Source: an uncultured Actinobaculum sp. (GTDB taxonomy: Bacteria; Actinomycetota; Actinomycetes; Actinomycetales; Actinomycetaceae). Taken from it: a stretch of 22,406 nucleotides of DNA. The stretch is taken from contig CALIHR010000049.1 in NCBI GenBank assembly GCA_938020505.1, positions 1 to 22,406 on the forward strand. Reading direction: 5' to 3'. The notes below the pieces were generated by a model. It did no database searches. It was not told where the DNA came from and saw only the letters and a program-made list of their open reading frames with translations. A program made the translations under genes and the position numbers. Below, piece after piece: positions 1 through 8,318 of the stretch (its first letter is position 1; each line of letters opens with the position of its first letter).

Positions 1-132
1 CTGCGAGACCGACGAACGCCTGCTGCGAGACCGGCGAACGCCTGCTGCGAGACCGACGAACGCCTGCTGCGAGACCGACGAACGCCTGCTGCGAGACCGG
101 CGAACGCCTGCTGCGAGACCGGCGAACGCCGA
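1..132. repeat. 22-bp tandem repeat, about six copies, cut by the window edge
   Basis: Six consecutive 22-bp units start at 1, 23, 45, 67, 89 and 111. Each begins CTGCGAGACC and ends CGAACGCCTG, and unit position 12 alternates A, G, A, A, G, G. The last copy diverges at its final two bases (131-132). The array probably continues left of the window. Because 22 is not a multiple of 3, all three frames read the same rotated peptide and no stop codon occurs within the array on either strand, so openness here is no evidence for coding. It lies downstream of the end of the Complex I operon. No CRISPR-like spacers are present, since the units abut directly. Confidence 0.9.
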
Positions 133-140
133 CGAATACA

Positions 141-175
141 CACGGCTCGAGAAGCGTCCGCGGACGCGCGCCGTG
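141..175. other. Hairpin/cruciform downstream of the Complex I operon
   Basis: A perfect 14-bp palindrome (GCGTCCG/CGGACGC, 154-167) sits inside an outer 6-bp inverted repeat (CACGGC 141-146 with GCCGTG 170-175). It lies about 100 bp past the stop codon of the last gene of the minus-strand operon, so it could help end transcription or stabilise the 3' end. There is no run of U on the exit side, so it is not a classical intrinsic terminator. A second, imperfect 7-bp stem lies nearer the gene (230-236 with 244-250, one mismatch). The structure is visible; the function is inferred. Confidence 0.35.
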
Positions 176-272
176 CGTCGGCGAACTCAAGAAACGCGAC
201 GGCAAGCGAGCTGAACGCGGGCGGGCGACGCCGAGCAAGGCAGGCTCGCCAAGCCGGGCAGCCAGGCAGCCT

Positions 273-1268
273 TCAGGCCGAACGATCCACCGTCAGACGC
301 GCAAACCTGACGAGCTCCTCGCGGATCTCGCCGTCGGGCAGGAACCGGATGCTCTCAATCGCGCGGGAAACCCAATCCTGGGCCATTGCGCGGGTCTCCT
401 CGAGGACGGAGTGGCGCCTCAGGCGTCCGACGACGTCGGCGAGCGCCTCGTCGCCGGAAAGGTCCGCATTGTCGAGCAGATCGAGGATCGCCGCACCCTC
501 GGCGTCGAGCGCGCCCTTCTCCTCGTGTTCACGCAGCAACAACGTCGGCATCGTGTCGACGCCCTCCCGAAGGTCGGTCCCGGGGGTCTTCCCAGTGACG
601 ACGCCGTCGGACTCGATGTCGATGACGTCGTCGGCGAGCTGGAACGCTACGCCGATGCACTCGCCGTACTGCGCGAGGGCGTCGGCGAGCTCCCACGACC
701 CGCCGGAAAAAAGCACGCCATAGCGCGCGGAGGCGGCGATGAGCGAGCCCGTCTTGTCCGCCAGAACGCGGATGTAGTGGTCGCGCGGCGAAACGCTCGC
801 CCGGGGGCCGATCGTCTCGTGAAGCTGCCCCTGGCACAGCCGCTCAAACGTCATGGCGTGCAGCTTGACGGCCTGCGGGCCGAGCTTCGACGTGACTAGC
901 GACGCCCTGGCGAAAAGGACGTCTCCGGCGAGGATCGCCACAGAGTTTCCGAACAGCGACTGAACGGAGGGGACGCCGCGGCGCATGGGGGCGTCGTCCA
1001 TGACGTCGTCGTGATAAAGGGACGCCAAATGGGTCAGCTCGACGGCGACCGCCGAATCGAGGACGGCCTCGGCCCCGGGCCTCGGCCCGAGCTCGGCCGC
1101 CAAAAGGACGAGGGCCGGACGAAGCCGTTTGCCCCCGGCGCCGACGAGATGCGTCGTCGCCGGATCGACCTGCAGGTCGTCCAGACGCACTTCCTCGCCG
1201 AGGCGACGCTCGACGGCTTCCATACGTTTGCCGAGGCGCTCGGCCAACGTACTAGTTTCTAGGGCCAC
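273..1268 (-). CDS. Long-chain all-trans polyprenyl diphosphate synthase (menaquinone side chain)
   Basis: Condenses isopentenyl diphosphate onto an allylic diphosphate to make the long isoprenoid tail of menaquinone; a cytosolic, Mg-dependent enzyme of the IspB/GrcC/HepT family. The 331-residue reading shows the conserved GKRLRP segment (46-51), the first Asp-rich motif DDVMD (87-91), the KTG motif (172-174) and the second Asp-rich motif DDVID (213-217). The residue five before the first motif is a small Ala (82), as expected for long-chain enzymes; exact chain length cannot be read from sequence. The start is taken as GTG at 1268, two bases after the nuoN stop, giving a normal family length; it has no clear Shine-Dalgarno and probably relies on coupling to nuoN. 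ATG at 1223 is an alternative. It is the last gene of the Complex I operon. A longer open frame running back to 2867 is read-through of the nuoN shadow frame, not a fusion protein. Confidence 0.93.
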   Translation of the reverse strand: MALETSTLAERLGKRMEAVERRLGEEVRLDDLQVDPATTHLVGAGGKRLRPALVLLAAELGPRPGAEAVLDSAVAVELTHLASLYHDDVMDDAPMRRGVPSVQSLFGNSVAILAGDVLFARASLVTSKLGPQAVKLHAMTFERLCQGQLHETIGPRASVSPRDHYIRVLADKTGSLIAASARYGVLFSGGSWELADALAQYGECIGVAFQLADDVIDIESDGVVTGKTPGTDLREGVDTMPTLLLREHEEKGALDAEGAAILDLLDNADLSGDEALADVVGRLRRHSVLEETRAMAQDWVSRAIESIRFLPDGEIREELVRFARLTVDRSA

Positions 1269-1270
1269 CG

Positions 1271-2851
1271 TCAGAGTATAAACGCCATGGCGTTGTCGAG
1301 AAAGCTCCACACCGCGTTCGGCGCGACGCCCGTCAGCACGATTCCCGCCGCCGCGGCCGCAATCGCAGCCGCCGAAAGCCCTTCGGAAGCGATCGTCGCC
1401 GTCCCCGGCGCCGGATCTCTGAAGAACATGAGGAGTATGAGGCGGAAGTAAAAGAAGGCCGTGGCGGCCGAGGCGAGGACCGCGAGGAACACGAGCACCG
1501 CTTCGCCCGATGCGTACCCCGCCTTGAACACAAAGAACTTGCCCATGAAGCCGCCGGTGAGCGGAATGCCGGCGAACGACAGCAGGAACAGCGCCATAGC
1601 CCCGGCGAGGAACGGGTTCGTCTTGCCCAAGCCCCGCCAGGCGCGCAGCGACGTCGCCTCGCCCAGAATGCTGCCGTTGGCGCTCTTCTGGCGAACCAGG
1701 GTCACGACGGCGAAGGCGCCGACCGACGCCAAGCCGTAGGCGAGCAGGTAGAAGGCGACCGAGCGGATGCCGTCCCGGGAGTACGCCCCGACGCCGACGA
1801 GCACGAACCCGGCGTGGGCGATCGAGGAGTAAGCGAGCATGCGTTTGACGTCCGACTGGACGATTCCGCCGACCGTGCCCACAAGCATCGTCAGGATGAC
1901 AATCGCCCAAAAGACGGGCCGAAGCTCGGTCTCGGCCCCGCGTCCGATCGAATAGGCGAACCTGAGCATCGCGCCAAAGGCCGCGATCTTCGTTCCGGCG
2001 GCCATGAAGCCCGTGACGGGCGTCGGGGCGCCCTGGTATGCGTCCGGCGTCCACGAATGGAAAGGGGCGGCTCCGACCTTGAAAAGGAGGCCGACGAAGA
2101 CGAGCGCCGAGCCGGCGACGAACAGCGCGTCCATTCCGGTGCTTTGAAGCAGAGCCGAGGCAATGGACCAATAGTCGAGCGAGCCGGAGAAGCCGTAGAG
2201 GAGAGCCGCTCCCATGAGGAAGAACGCAGAGGAGAACGCGCCGAGGATGAAGTACTTGAGCGCGGCCTCCTGGGACAGGGCGCGGCGCCGACGGGCCGTC
2301 GCACACAAAACGTAGAGAGGGAGCGAAAGCACCTCGAGGGCGATGAAGAGCGTGAGAAGGTCGCCCGCGGACGTGAAGGCGAGCATGCCGCCGACGGCGA
2401 ACAGGCCGAGGGGGAAAATCTCCGTCTGCTCGTATCCCGCCTCCGTGGCCTCGCGTTCGTCGAGCGACCCGGGCTCCGTCGCGGCGGAGGCGGCGAACGA
2501 CCCCTCGCCGGTCCTCGTGCGGTCCGCGAAGACGAGGAACGCGAGCAGAGAGCACGCCAGGATGAACGCCTGGAAGGCCAGGCCGGGGAGATCCTCCTGC
2601 AGAGTCCCGACGCCGGCGGGCCTCTCGCCCGTGAGTTTGACGGCGGACTTCGGCCCGTCGTCGAGAACGGCCGTCCACCGCCACACGACCGCGGCGAGCG
2701 CGCCGGCCAGAGCAGCCAGCGACAGCGTCGCCTGGACAGGCCGCCTCGCGCGCCGGGGGACGAAGGCCTCGACGAGCACGCCGAAGACGGCCGTGCCCAA
2801 GACGATGAGGATGGGAGTGAGCGCCGCCCATTCGATCGTAGGAGTTGTCAC
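1271..2851 (-). CDS. nuoN: NADH-quinone oxidoreductase subunit N
   Basis: Membrane antiporter-like subunit of Complex I, one of three proton-pumping modules of the membrane arm. The 526-residue protein is almost entirely hydrophobic with many membrane segments. It carries the NuoN/Proton_antipo_M core, including the LEVLSLPLYVL segment with the conserved membrane Glu, the QEAALKYFILGAFSS segment with the conserved Lys, and a FHSWTPDAYQGAPTPVTGF stretch typical of this subunit. The start is GTG at 2851, overlapping the nuoM stop in a GTGA junction, with a GGGAG-type ribosome site just upstream. The N-terminal part has a hydrophilic loop (roughly residues 66-120) that is somewhat long. No frameshift or missing region was seen. 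Confidence 0.96.
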   Translation of the reverse strand: MTTPTIEWAALTPILIVLGTAVFGVLVEAFVPRRARRPVQATLSLAALAGALAAVVWRWTAVLDDGPKSAVKLTGERPAGVGTLQEDLPGLAFQAFILACSLLAFLVFADRTRTGEGSFAASAATEPGSLDEREATEAGYEQTEIFPLGLFAVGGMLAFTSAGDLLTLFIALEVLSLPLYVLCATARRRRALSQEAALKYFILGAFSSAFFLMGAALLYGFSGSLDYWSIASALLQSTGMDALFVAGSALVFVGLLFKVGAAPFHSWTPDAYQGAPTPVTGFMAAGTKIAAFGAMLRFAYSIGRGAETELRPVFWAIVILTMLVGTVGGIVQSDVKRMLAYSSIAHAGFVLVGVGAYSRDGIRSVAFYLLAYGLASVGAFAVVTLVRQKSANGSILGEATSLRAWRGLGKTNPFLAGAMALFLLSFAGIPLTGGFMGKFFVFKAGYASGEAVLVFLAVLASAATAFFYFRLILLMFFRDPAPGTATIASEGLSAAAIAAAAAGIVLTGVAPNAVWSFLDNAMAFIL

Positions 2852-4347
2852 TTCGCGCTCCCTTCAATGGCGACTGTTGAGGACTGCACGGCCGTCGGCT
2901 TCACGGCGTCGACGAGGGGCGAGGGGAAGAGCCCGAGGGCGAGCATCGCCGCCACAAGGATTCCCGCGACCGTTTTCTCGCGCGCGTCGAGGTCCTGCGC
3001 GGCGACGTCGGGCTTGGGGCCCGTGAAGATCCGCTGATACGGAAGAAGTATGTAGACGGCCGCGAGAATGACGGCAAGCACGGCGACGAGGGCGAACGCC
3101 CTGTGAACCTTAAAAGTCCCCATAAGCACAAGATACTCCGGCACGAAGCCGGAAAGCCCGGGCAGGGCGATCGTCGCCAGGCCTGACACGAGGAAGACCC
3201 CGGCGATCAGAGGCGTCACACGCTGCCATCCGCCATACGTGGTGATGAGCGCATCGCCCCCGCGGCGGCGCAGGAAGCCGACCGTCAGGAACAGGGCGCC
3301 CGTTGCGACGCCGTGGGCGACCATGTAGACGATCGCGCCGGTCATCGCCGTCGAACTGCCGGAAAAGACGCCGAGCACGATGAAGCCGAAGTGGCTGACC
3401 GACGTGTAGGCGATGAGGCGCATGAGGTCGTTCGAAGCGATTGCCATGAAGGCGCCCCAGAAGATCGATATGACGGCGAAGACCATGACGGGGACGGCGG
3501 CGGACTTCGCGGCGTCGGGCGCAATGGGCAGGCACAGAGCGATCATGCCGTAGGTCCCGACCTTGTCGAGAACGCCGACGAGCAGGGTGGACGTTCCCGC
3601 CGGCGCCTTCTCGGCCGCGTCGGGAAGCCAGGTGTGGACGGGGAACATCGGCGCCTTGATCGCAAAGGCCGCGAAGAACGTGAGGAACACAAGCATGCCG
3701 TTGCCGCCGGCGGCCTGCGCGGCCGATTCGAAGAGCAGGCCCTTGGGGCCCTCCGCGCGAGCCGCGAGCGCGACGACGCCCACGAGCATGACGAGCCCGC
3801 CGAAAAGCGAGTAGAGGACGAACTTGACGGCGGCGCGCGATGCGCCTTCCCCGCCGTAGCGGCCGATGAGGAAGTACATCGGCAAGATCATGAGCTCGAA
3901 GAGGACGTAGAAAAGGAAGACGTCGCGCGCGGAGAAGATGCCGATCATCACCGCTTCGAGCGCGAGCACCCAGCCGACGTACCCGGCGGCCCTGTCCGGG
4001 GCCTCGCCTTTGAAGTCGCCTGCCGCCGCGAGCAGAACGAGCGGAACGAGGAAGACGGCCAGGCCCACCATCACCAGGCCCATTCCGTTGACTCCCCACG
4101 CGACGCTGGCGCCGATCTGCGGGATCCACGAATAGTCCTCGGCCAGCTGGACGCGGCCGGCGGCGTCGAAGTCGAAGCCGGCCGCGGCGCCGACGAAGAG
4201 GGCGAGAATCAGGCCCGAAAGGCCGACGCCGAAGCCGACGGCGTGCTCTCTCAACGGTTTGACGAGCCACAGGAGAAGCGCGCCGACGAGCGCCACGACG
4301 ATGAGGACGGTCAGCCAGGGAAAGGCTGCCTCGATGACGTTGTGCAT
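2848..4347 (-). CDS. nuoM: NADH-quinone oxidoreductase subunit M
   Basis: Second antiporter-like proton-pumping subunit of the Complex I membrane arm. The 499-residue hydrophobic protein has the hallmark FYVLFELMILPMYFLIG segment with the conserved membrane Glu (Glu151) and the KAPMFPVHTWLPDAAEKAPAG stretch characteristic of NuoM, followed by LLVGVLDKVGTYG. Length matches the family (about 500). The start is ATG at 4347, preceded by a clear AGGAAAG ribosome site, 15 bases after the nuoL stop. Its stop overlaps the nuoN start by four bases (GTGA). No anomaly was seen. Confidence 0.97.
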   Translation of the reverse strand: MHNVIEAAFPWLTVLIVVALVGALLLWLVKPLREHAVGFGVGLSGLILALFVGAAAGFDFDAAGRVQLAEDYSWIPQIGASVAWGVNGMGLVMVGLAVFLVPLVLLAAAGDFKGEAPDRAAGYVGWVLALEAVMIGIFSARDVFLFYVLFELMILPMYFLIGRYGGEGASRAAVKFVLYSLFGGLVMLVGVVALAARAEGPKGLLFESAAQAAGGNGMLVFLTFFAAFAIKAPMFPVHTWLPDAAEKAPAGTSTLLVGVLDKVGTYGMIALCLPIAPDAAKSAAVPVMVFAVISIFWGAFMAIASNDLMRLIAYTSVSHFGFIVLGVFSGSSTAMTGAIVYMVAHGVATGALFLTVGFLRRRGGDALITTYGGWQRVTPLIAGVFLVSGLATIALPGLSGFVPEYLVLMGTFKVHRAFALVAVLAVILAAVYILLPYQRIFTGPKPDVAAQDLDAREKTVAGILVAAMLALGLFPSPLVDAVKPTAVQSSTVAIEGSAK

Positions 4348-4362
4348 GATGCTTTCCTCTTC

Positions 4363-6276
4363 CTACAGACGCGCCGCCAAGGCCGCGACGAGCACGATTA
4401 CGACGCCGAAAGTCATGTACGAGGCGTACGTGCGGGCGTAGCCGTTCTGCAGGCGCGTGCTCAAGCGGCCGACGGCCGACGTCCCTTTCGCCACGCCCTC
4501 GACCGCGCCGTCGACGGCGCGCGCGTCCGTTGCGGCGACGGCCGACGTCAAAGCCATGCCGGGTTTCATGAAGACATTCTCATTGAACGCGTCCTGGTAC
4601 AGGTCTGCACGCGCCGCGCGCACGAGGGCGCCGCCCTCCGGGGCGCGCGTCGGGACCGGACTGGCCGCGTACATCTTCCACGCTGCGCCGGCGCCGACGG
4701 CGACGAGTGCGAGCGTGCCGAGGGTGATGGCCGGAGCGGGGAGAACGGGCTCCCCGTGGGCGGCGCGGCCGACGACCGGCTCGAGCCACTCGACGAAGCC
4801 CGCGGCGTTGAGGACGAAGCCGAGGCCGATCGAGCCCACGGCCAACACGATCTGCGGGACGCACATCGTGGCGGGCGCCTCATGCGGGCGCTTGGCCTCG
4901 GGGCCTTCGCTGGCAAACCGCTCCTCGCCGTGGAAGACCATGAAGAACAGCCGCGACATGTAGAAGGCCGTCAAACCGGCGACGGCCATCGTCAGGCCGC
5001 CGAAGACCCACGGGCGCCATCCTTCGCCGACGAAGGCGGCCTCGATGATCTTGTCCTTCGAGAAGTACCCCGAGAGGAAGGGGAAGCCGATGATGGCCAG
5101 GTATCCGGCCAGGAACGTGGCCCACGTGACCGGCAGGCGCCTGTGGAGGCCGCCGAATCGGCGCATATCGACCTCGTCGTCCATCGCGTGCATGACGGAC
5201 CCCGCTCCGAGGAACATGTTCGCCTTGAAGAAGCCGTGGGTGACGAGATGGAAGACGGCGAAGGCCGCGCCCGCGGGGCCGAGGGCCGCGGCGAGCGTCA
5301 TGTAGCCGATCTGGGACATCGTCGAGGCGGCGAGGACCTTCTTCATGTCGTCTTTGGCCGCGCCCACGACCGCCCCGAACACCAGCGTGACCGTGCCTAT
5401 GACGGCGACGGCCAGCTGCGCCGAGGCGTTTGCGGCGTAGACGAAGCCGGAACGCACCATGAGGTAGACGCCGGCGGTGACCATCGTGGCCGCGTGGATG
5501 AGTGCCGAGACCGGCGTCGGGCCCGCCATCGCGTCGCCGAGCCAGGCCTGAAGCGGGAACTGGGCTGATTTTCCGCACGCGCCGACGAGGAGCAGGACGC
5601 CGATCGCCAGGAGAGTGCCCGATCCGGCCTTGGCCGCGCCGGCTGCGACGCCGTCGAAAGTCACCGTGCCGAAAGACGAGACCATGACCATCATCGCGGC
5701 GAGCAGGCCGACGTCGCCCACGCGGTTCATGACGAAGGCCTTCTTGCCCGCGGCCGCGTTGGCGGGAACCTGGTTCCAGAAGGAGATGAGAAGGTAGGAG
5801 GCGAGCCCCACGCCCTCCCAGCCGACGAACATCGCCGCGTAGGAGTCGCCGAGGACGAGCAGCAGCATCGAGGCGACGAACAGGTTGAGATAGGCGAAGA
5901 AACGGGTCTTGGCCGGGTCGCGTTCCATGTACCCGACGGAGTAGACGTGGATGAGGGTTCCGACGAAGGTCACCAGCATCAGGAAGGTGACGGACAGCGG
6001 ATCGACCCGCAGGGAGAGATCGACGGCGAAGTCGCCCGTCGCAAACCATCGGTACAGCCGCACCCGCATCGCCCTCTCTTCTGGGGATGCGCCGATGAGC
6101 TGGACAAGCGCCGCCGAGCCGACGAGCAGCGAGAGGCCCGACGCCCCGACGGCCAGCCAATGGCCCCAGCTTTTGACCCTCTTTCCGGCGACGAGCAGGA
6201 CGCCCGAGGCGAGGAGGGGGACGGCGACGCACAGCCACACGAGGGCCGCCGCGCCCGAGGCCGAAGTGATTTCCAT
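4363..6276 (-). CDS. nuoL: NADH-quinone oxidoreductase subunit L
   Basis: Distal proton-pumping subunit of Complex I; the family also carries the long lateral helix along the membrane arm. The 637-residue protein has the NuoL N-terminal domain (around 75-125, LRVDPLSVTFLM), the GWEGVGLASYLLISFW segment with conserved Glu154, the KKAFVMNRVGD stretch, and FPLQAWLGDAMAGPTPVSALIHAATMVTAG in three adjoining pieces typical of NuoL. The start is taken as ATG at 6276, 22 bases after the nuoK stop; an AGAGGTG ribosome site lies about 11 bases upstream. A TTG two codons earlier (6282) is better spaced from that site and is a real alternative. A longer open frame to 6384 overlaps nuoK and is rejected. 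Confidence 0.96.
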   Translation of the reverse strand: MEITSASGAAALVWLCVAVPLLASGVLLVAGKRVKSWGHWLAVGASGLSLLVGSAALVQLIGASPEERAMRVRLYRWFATGDFAVDLSLRVDPLSVTFLMLVTFVGTLIHVYSVGYMERDPAKTRFFAYLNLFVASMLLLVLGDSYAAMFVGWEGVGLASYLLISFWNQVPANAAAGKKAFVMNRVGDVGLLAAMMVMVSSFGTVTFDGVAAGAAKAGSGTLLAIGVLLLVGACGKSAQFPLQAWLGDAMAGPTPVSALIHAATMVTAGVYLMVRSGFVYAANASAQLAVAVIGTVTLVFGAVVGAAKDDMKKVLAASTMSQIGYMTLAAALGPAGAAFAVFHLVTHGFFKANMFLGAGSVMHAMDDEVDMRRFGGLHRRLPVTWATFLAGYLAIIGFPFLSGYFSKDKIIEAAFVGEGWRPWVFGGLTMAVAGLTAFYMSRLFFMVFHGEERFASEGPEAKRPHEAPATMCVPQIVLAVGSIGLGFVLNAAGFVEWLEPVVGRAAHGEPVLPAPAITLGTLALVAVGAGAAWKMYAASPVPTRAPEGGALVRAARADLYQDAFNENVFMKPGMALTSAVAATDARAVDGAVEGVAKGTSAVGRLSTRLQNGYARTYASYMTFGVVIVLVAALAARL

Positions 6277-6298
6277 AGTCAATTCACACCTCTTCCGG

Positions 6299-6598
6299 TC
6301 AGTGCTTGAGCTGGTTCGCGCCGTCGAGCGATGCGGACCGGTGGGTTGTGAAAATGGAGATGACGATCGCCAGGCCGACGACAACCTCGGCGGCGGCGAC
6401 CACCATGACGAAGAAGGCGAAGACCTGGCCCTCGACGTTCCCCCACATCCGGGAGAACGCCACGAGCGCGAGGTTGCAGGAGTTGAGCATGATCTCGACG
6501 CCCAAGAGCGCGATGATCGCGTTCTTCCGGGTGAGGACGGCGGCCCCGCCGATGGAGAAAAGGACGACGGCCAGAACGACGTACAGCATGAGATTCAA
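6299..6598 (-). CDS. nuoK: NADH-quinone oxidoreductase subunit K (TTG start)
   Basis: Small membrane subunit of Complex I with three transmembrane helices, part of the proton path between the quinone site and the antiporter modules. The 99-residue length is that of the family. The two membrane glutamates essential in E. coli NuoK are present as Glu35 (LLGVEIMLN) and Glu71 (AAAEVVVGLA). The start is TTG at 6598, chosen because a perfect GGAGG (6606-6610) lies seven bases upstream and because TTGA makes a four-base overlap with the nuoJ stop, the same coupling seen elsewhere in the operon. An ATG three codons downstream (6589) would also be in frame but is less well placed. Confidence 0.96.
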   Translation of the reverse strand: MNLMLYVVLAVVLFSIGGAAVLTRKNAIIALLGVEIMLNSCNLALVAFSRMWGNVEGQVFAFFVMVVAAAEVVVGLAIVISIFTTHRSASLDGANQLKH

Positions 6599-7563
6599 CG
6601 GTTTTCCTCCTTGCCGTCAAGACGGGGGCGGCCCGGGCCGCCCCCGGCCGGGGATTCTTCGGGCGGATCGCCATAGGCGGGGGCATCCTCGCGCGAGTCC
6701 CCGTAGGCCGGGGCTTCCTCGCCCGGCATGCCGGGCATGTGGGCGCGAGAGACCTCGGAGCGGCCCCGCCCGTCGAGTTCGCCGCGCGCGGCGCGCGCGA
6801 CGGTGATGGGCGAAACGTCCGACGGCGTGTAGGCCTGGCCTCGGATTCGCAGGATGCGCGGGACGGACTCGGCCACGGCCTCGCCCCCGCTCGTGAGAGC
6901 CGGGGCGGCGGCGGAATTCGACTCCGCATAGATGCCCGTGGGCGGCTTTTGGCCGATGTGGCGCCCTGTCTGCGCGTAGGCGGCCATCTTCGCCTCGGCG
7001 AGCTCGGCCTGGCTCAGGCGCTTGCGCACGCCCTGGCGATGCGTCAGCGTCATCGCGCCGACGGCGGCGACGATGAGCAGCACTCCGGTCAGCTCCATCG
7101 CGAGGGCGTGGTTGGTGAAGATCGACTTGGCTATCGCCGTCGGATTCGTCTCCTGGTTGGCCTTCGCCAAGCCGACCGGGCCGGGGGTTCGCGCATCCAT
7201 GACCGCCCCGCCGGCGATCGCGGCGAAGCCGAGCGACCCCAGGGCGGCCATGACCCGCTGGCCTCGCAGGGTCTCGTACGTCGAATCGGCCGCGTCGACG
7301 CCGATCATCATGAGCACAAAGAGGAATATCATGAGGATCGCGCCCGTGTAGACGGCGATCTGGACGACCCCCATGAACGGGGCTTCGAGCGCCGTGTACA
7401 GGACCGCCAAGCACACCATGTCGGCGATGACGCAGACCGCCGAATAGACCGCGCGCCGCGTGACGAGCAGGCCGAAGACGGTCAGCGTCACCATGACCAC
7501 GGCGACGACGCCGAAAAGGATCGTCTCGCCCAGGGAGATTTCGATGGTCGCCGCTTCTTCCAT
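6595..7563 (-). CDS. nuoJ: NADH-quinone oxidoreductase subunit J with long hydrophilic C-terminal tail
   Basis: Membrane subunit of Complex I that helps link the quinone cavity to proton transfer. Residues 1-175 hold the usual five membrane helices, including the conserved VYTGAILMIFLFVLMMIG helix (71-88). The start is ATG at 7563, sharing one base with the nuoI stop (TGATG), with GGAAGG just upstream. The protein is 322 residues, far longer than E. coli NuoJ (about 180). The extra region is hydrophilic and basic at first, contains a PPTGIYAESN segment that resembles a tail motif I recall from other actinobacterial NuoJ, and ends in a Gly/Pro/Glu-rich stretch with two near copies of an (E/D)APAYGD repeat (DNA 6667-6687 and 6697-6717, 30-nt period). 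The tail is probably disordered; its role is unknown. Confidence 0.95.
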   Translation of the reverse strand: MEEAATIEISLGETILFGVVAVVMVTLTVFGLLVTRRAVYSAVCVIADMVCLAVLYTALEAPFMGVVQIAVYTGAILMIFLFVLMMIGVDAADSTYETLRGQRVMAALGSLGFAAIAGGAVMDARTPGPVGLAKANQETNPTAIAKSIFTNHALAMELTGVLLIVAAVGAMTLTHRQGVRKRLSQAELAEAKMAAYAQTGRHIGQKPPTGIYAESNSAAAPALTSGGEAVAESVPRILRIRGQAYTPSDVSPITVARAARGELDGRGRSEVSRAHMPGMPGEEAPAYGDSREDAPAYGDPPEESPAGGGPGRPRLDGKEENR

Positions 7564-8318
7564 CACCTTCCGCCTTCCGTGCGCTCGCCCGCGGACGCGT
7601 CTGCCCAGGCCGCCGCCGAATCGGCAGGCGCGCCGGCCGGGGCCGCAGCCGAATCGAAGGGGCCCGGAGAATCGACGGAGACCGCCGTCGCGAGGGTCGG
7701 ATCGTCGGGCCGGTGCTCGGCCACCCACTCGATCTGGGCCGCGGTGGGGCCGGAGACATCGCCGCGGTAGTAATCGGCGTCGGACGCGCCCTCGGCCATC
7801 GGGTGAGGGGCGGCCAGCATGCCTTCGAGCATCGGCGCGAGAAGGTCCTCCTTCTCGTAGACGAGGCCCTCGCGCGTGGGGCCGGCCAGCTCGTACTCGT
7901 TCGTCATCGTCAGCGCCCTCGTGGGGCAGGCCTGGATGCAAAAGCCGCAAAAGATGCAGCGCAGGTAGTTGATCTGATAGACCCGGCCGTAGCGCTCGCC
8001 GGGCGAAACCTGGTTGTCCGGGGTGTTGTTCGCCGCCTCGACGAAGATCGCGTCAGCCGGGCACGCCCAGGCGCACAGCTCGCAGCCGATGCAGCGTTCG
8101 AGGCCGTCGGGATACCTGTTGAGCTGGTGGCGTCCGTGGTAGCGCGGGGCAGTCGGAACCTTCTCCTCCGGGTACTGCTCGGTGACGGGCTTGCGGAACA
8201 TCGAGGAGATCGTGACCCCGTACCCCGCGACGGGGGCGAAAAGCTCCCCCATCGGCCCTTTCTTCAGCCGGTCCCACAGCTCGGGATCGGGGGACGTAGA
8301 GGGAATGCGGTCTGTCAC
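7563..8318 (-). CDS. nuoI: NADH-quinone oxidoreductase subunit I (two 4Fe-4S clusters)
   Basis: Peripheral-arm ferredoxin-like subunit that passes electrons to cluster N2. The 251-residue protein has two CxxCxxCxxxCP motifs: Cys76, 79, 82 and 86, and Cys121, 124, 127 and 131, which bind clusters N6a and N6b. The stretch between them (SPGERYGRVYQINYLRC) and the TMTNEYEL segment are typical of actinobacterial NuoI. The start is GTG at 8318 inside a GTGA overlap with the nuoH stop, with GGGAGG as ribosome site. The last 50 or so residues are rich in Ala, Pro and Asp, show no family feature, and make the protein longer than E. coli NuoI (about 180). Confidence 0.97.
   Translation of the reverse strand: MTDRIPSTSPDPELWDRLKKGPMGELFAPVAGYGVTISSMFRKPVTEQYPEEKVPTAPRYHGRHQLNRYPDGLERCIGCELCAWACPADAIFVEAANNTPDNQVSPGERYGRVYQINYLRCIFCGFCIQACPTRALTMTNEYELAGPTREGLVYEKEDLLAPMLEGMLAAPHPMAEGASDADYYRGDVSGPTAAQIEWVAEHRPDDPTLATAVSVDSPGPFDSAAAPAGAPADSAAAWADASAGERTEGGR

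Noticed and set aside
1..132. CRISPR array
   Set aside because: The 22-bp units abut with no spacers between them, and no cas gene is in view.
2..214. End of a plus-strand gene running through the 22-bp repeats to a TGA at 212-214
   Set aside because: All frames are open in this array because of its composition and period. The translated peptide is Arg-rich without similarity to anything known to me, and its start lies outside the window.
273..2867. Apparent 864-residue protein fusing an Arg-rich N-terminus to the polyprenyl synthase
   Set aside because: The first 530 or so residues are an alternate frame of nuoN. The synthase has a normal length from GTG 1268, so there is no fusion.
3313..5568. 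A 751-codon open frame on the plus strand, antisense to nuoM and nuoL
   Set aside because: Its composition is His/Asp/Glu/Arg-rich without domains, and it crosses two well-supported genes. Long antisense frames are expected at this GC content.
6595..7950. Longer version of nuoJ starting inside nuoI
   Set aside because: The extra N-terminus is an Arg-rich shadow of nuoI. ATG 7563 with a ribosome site and a TGATG junction starts the conserved NuoJ helices.
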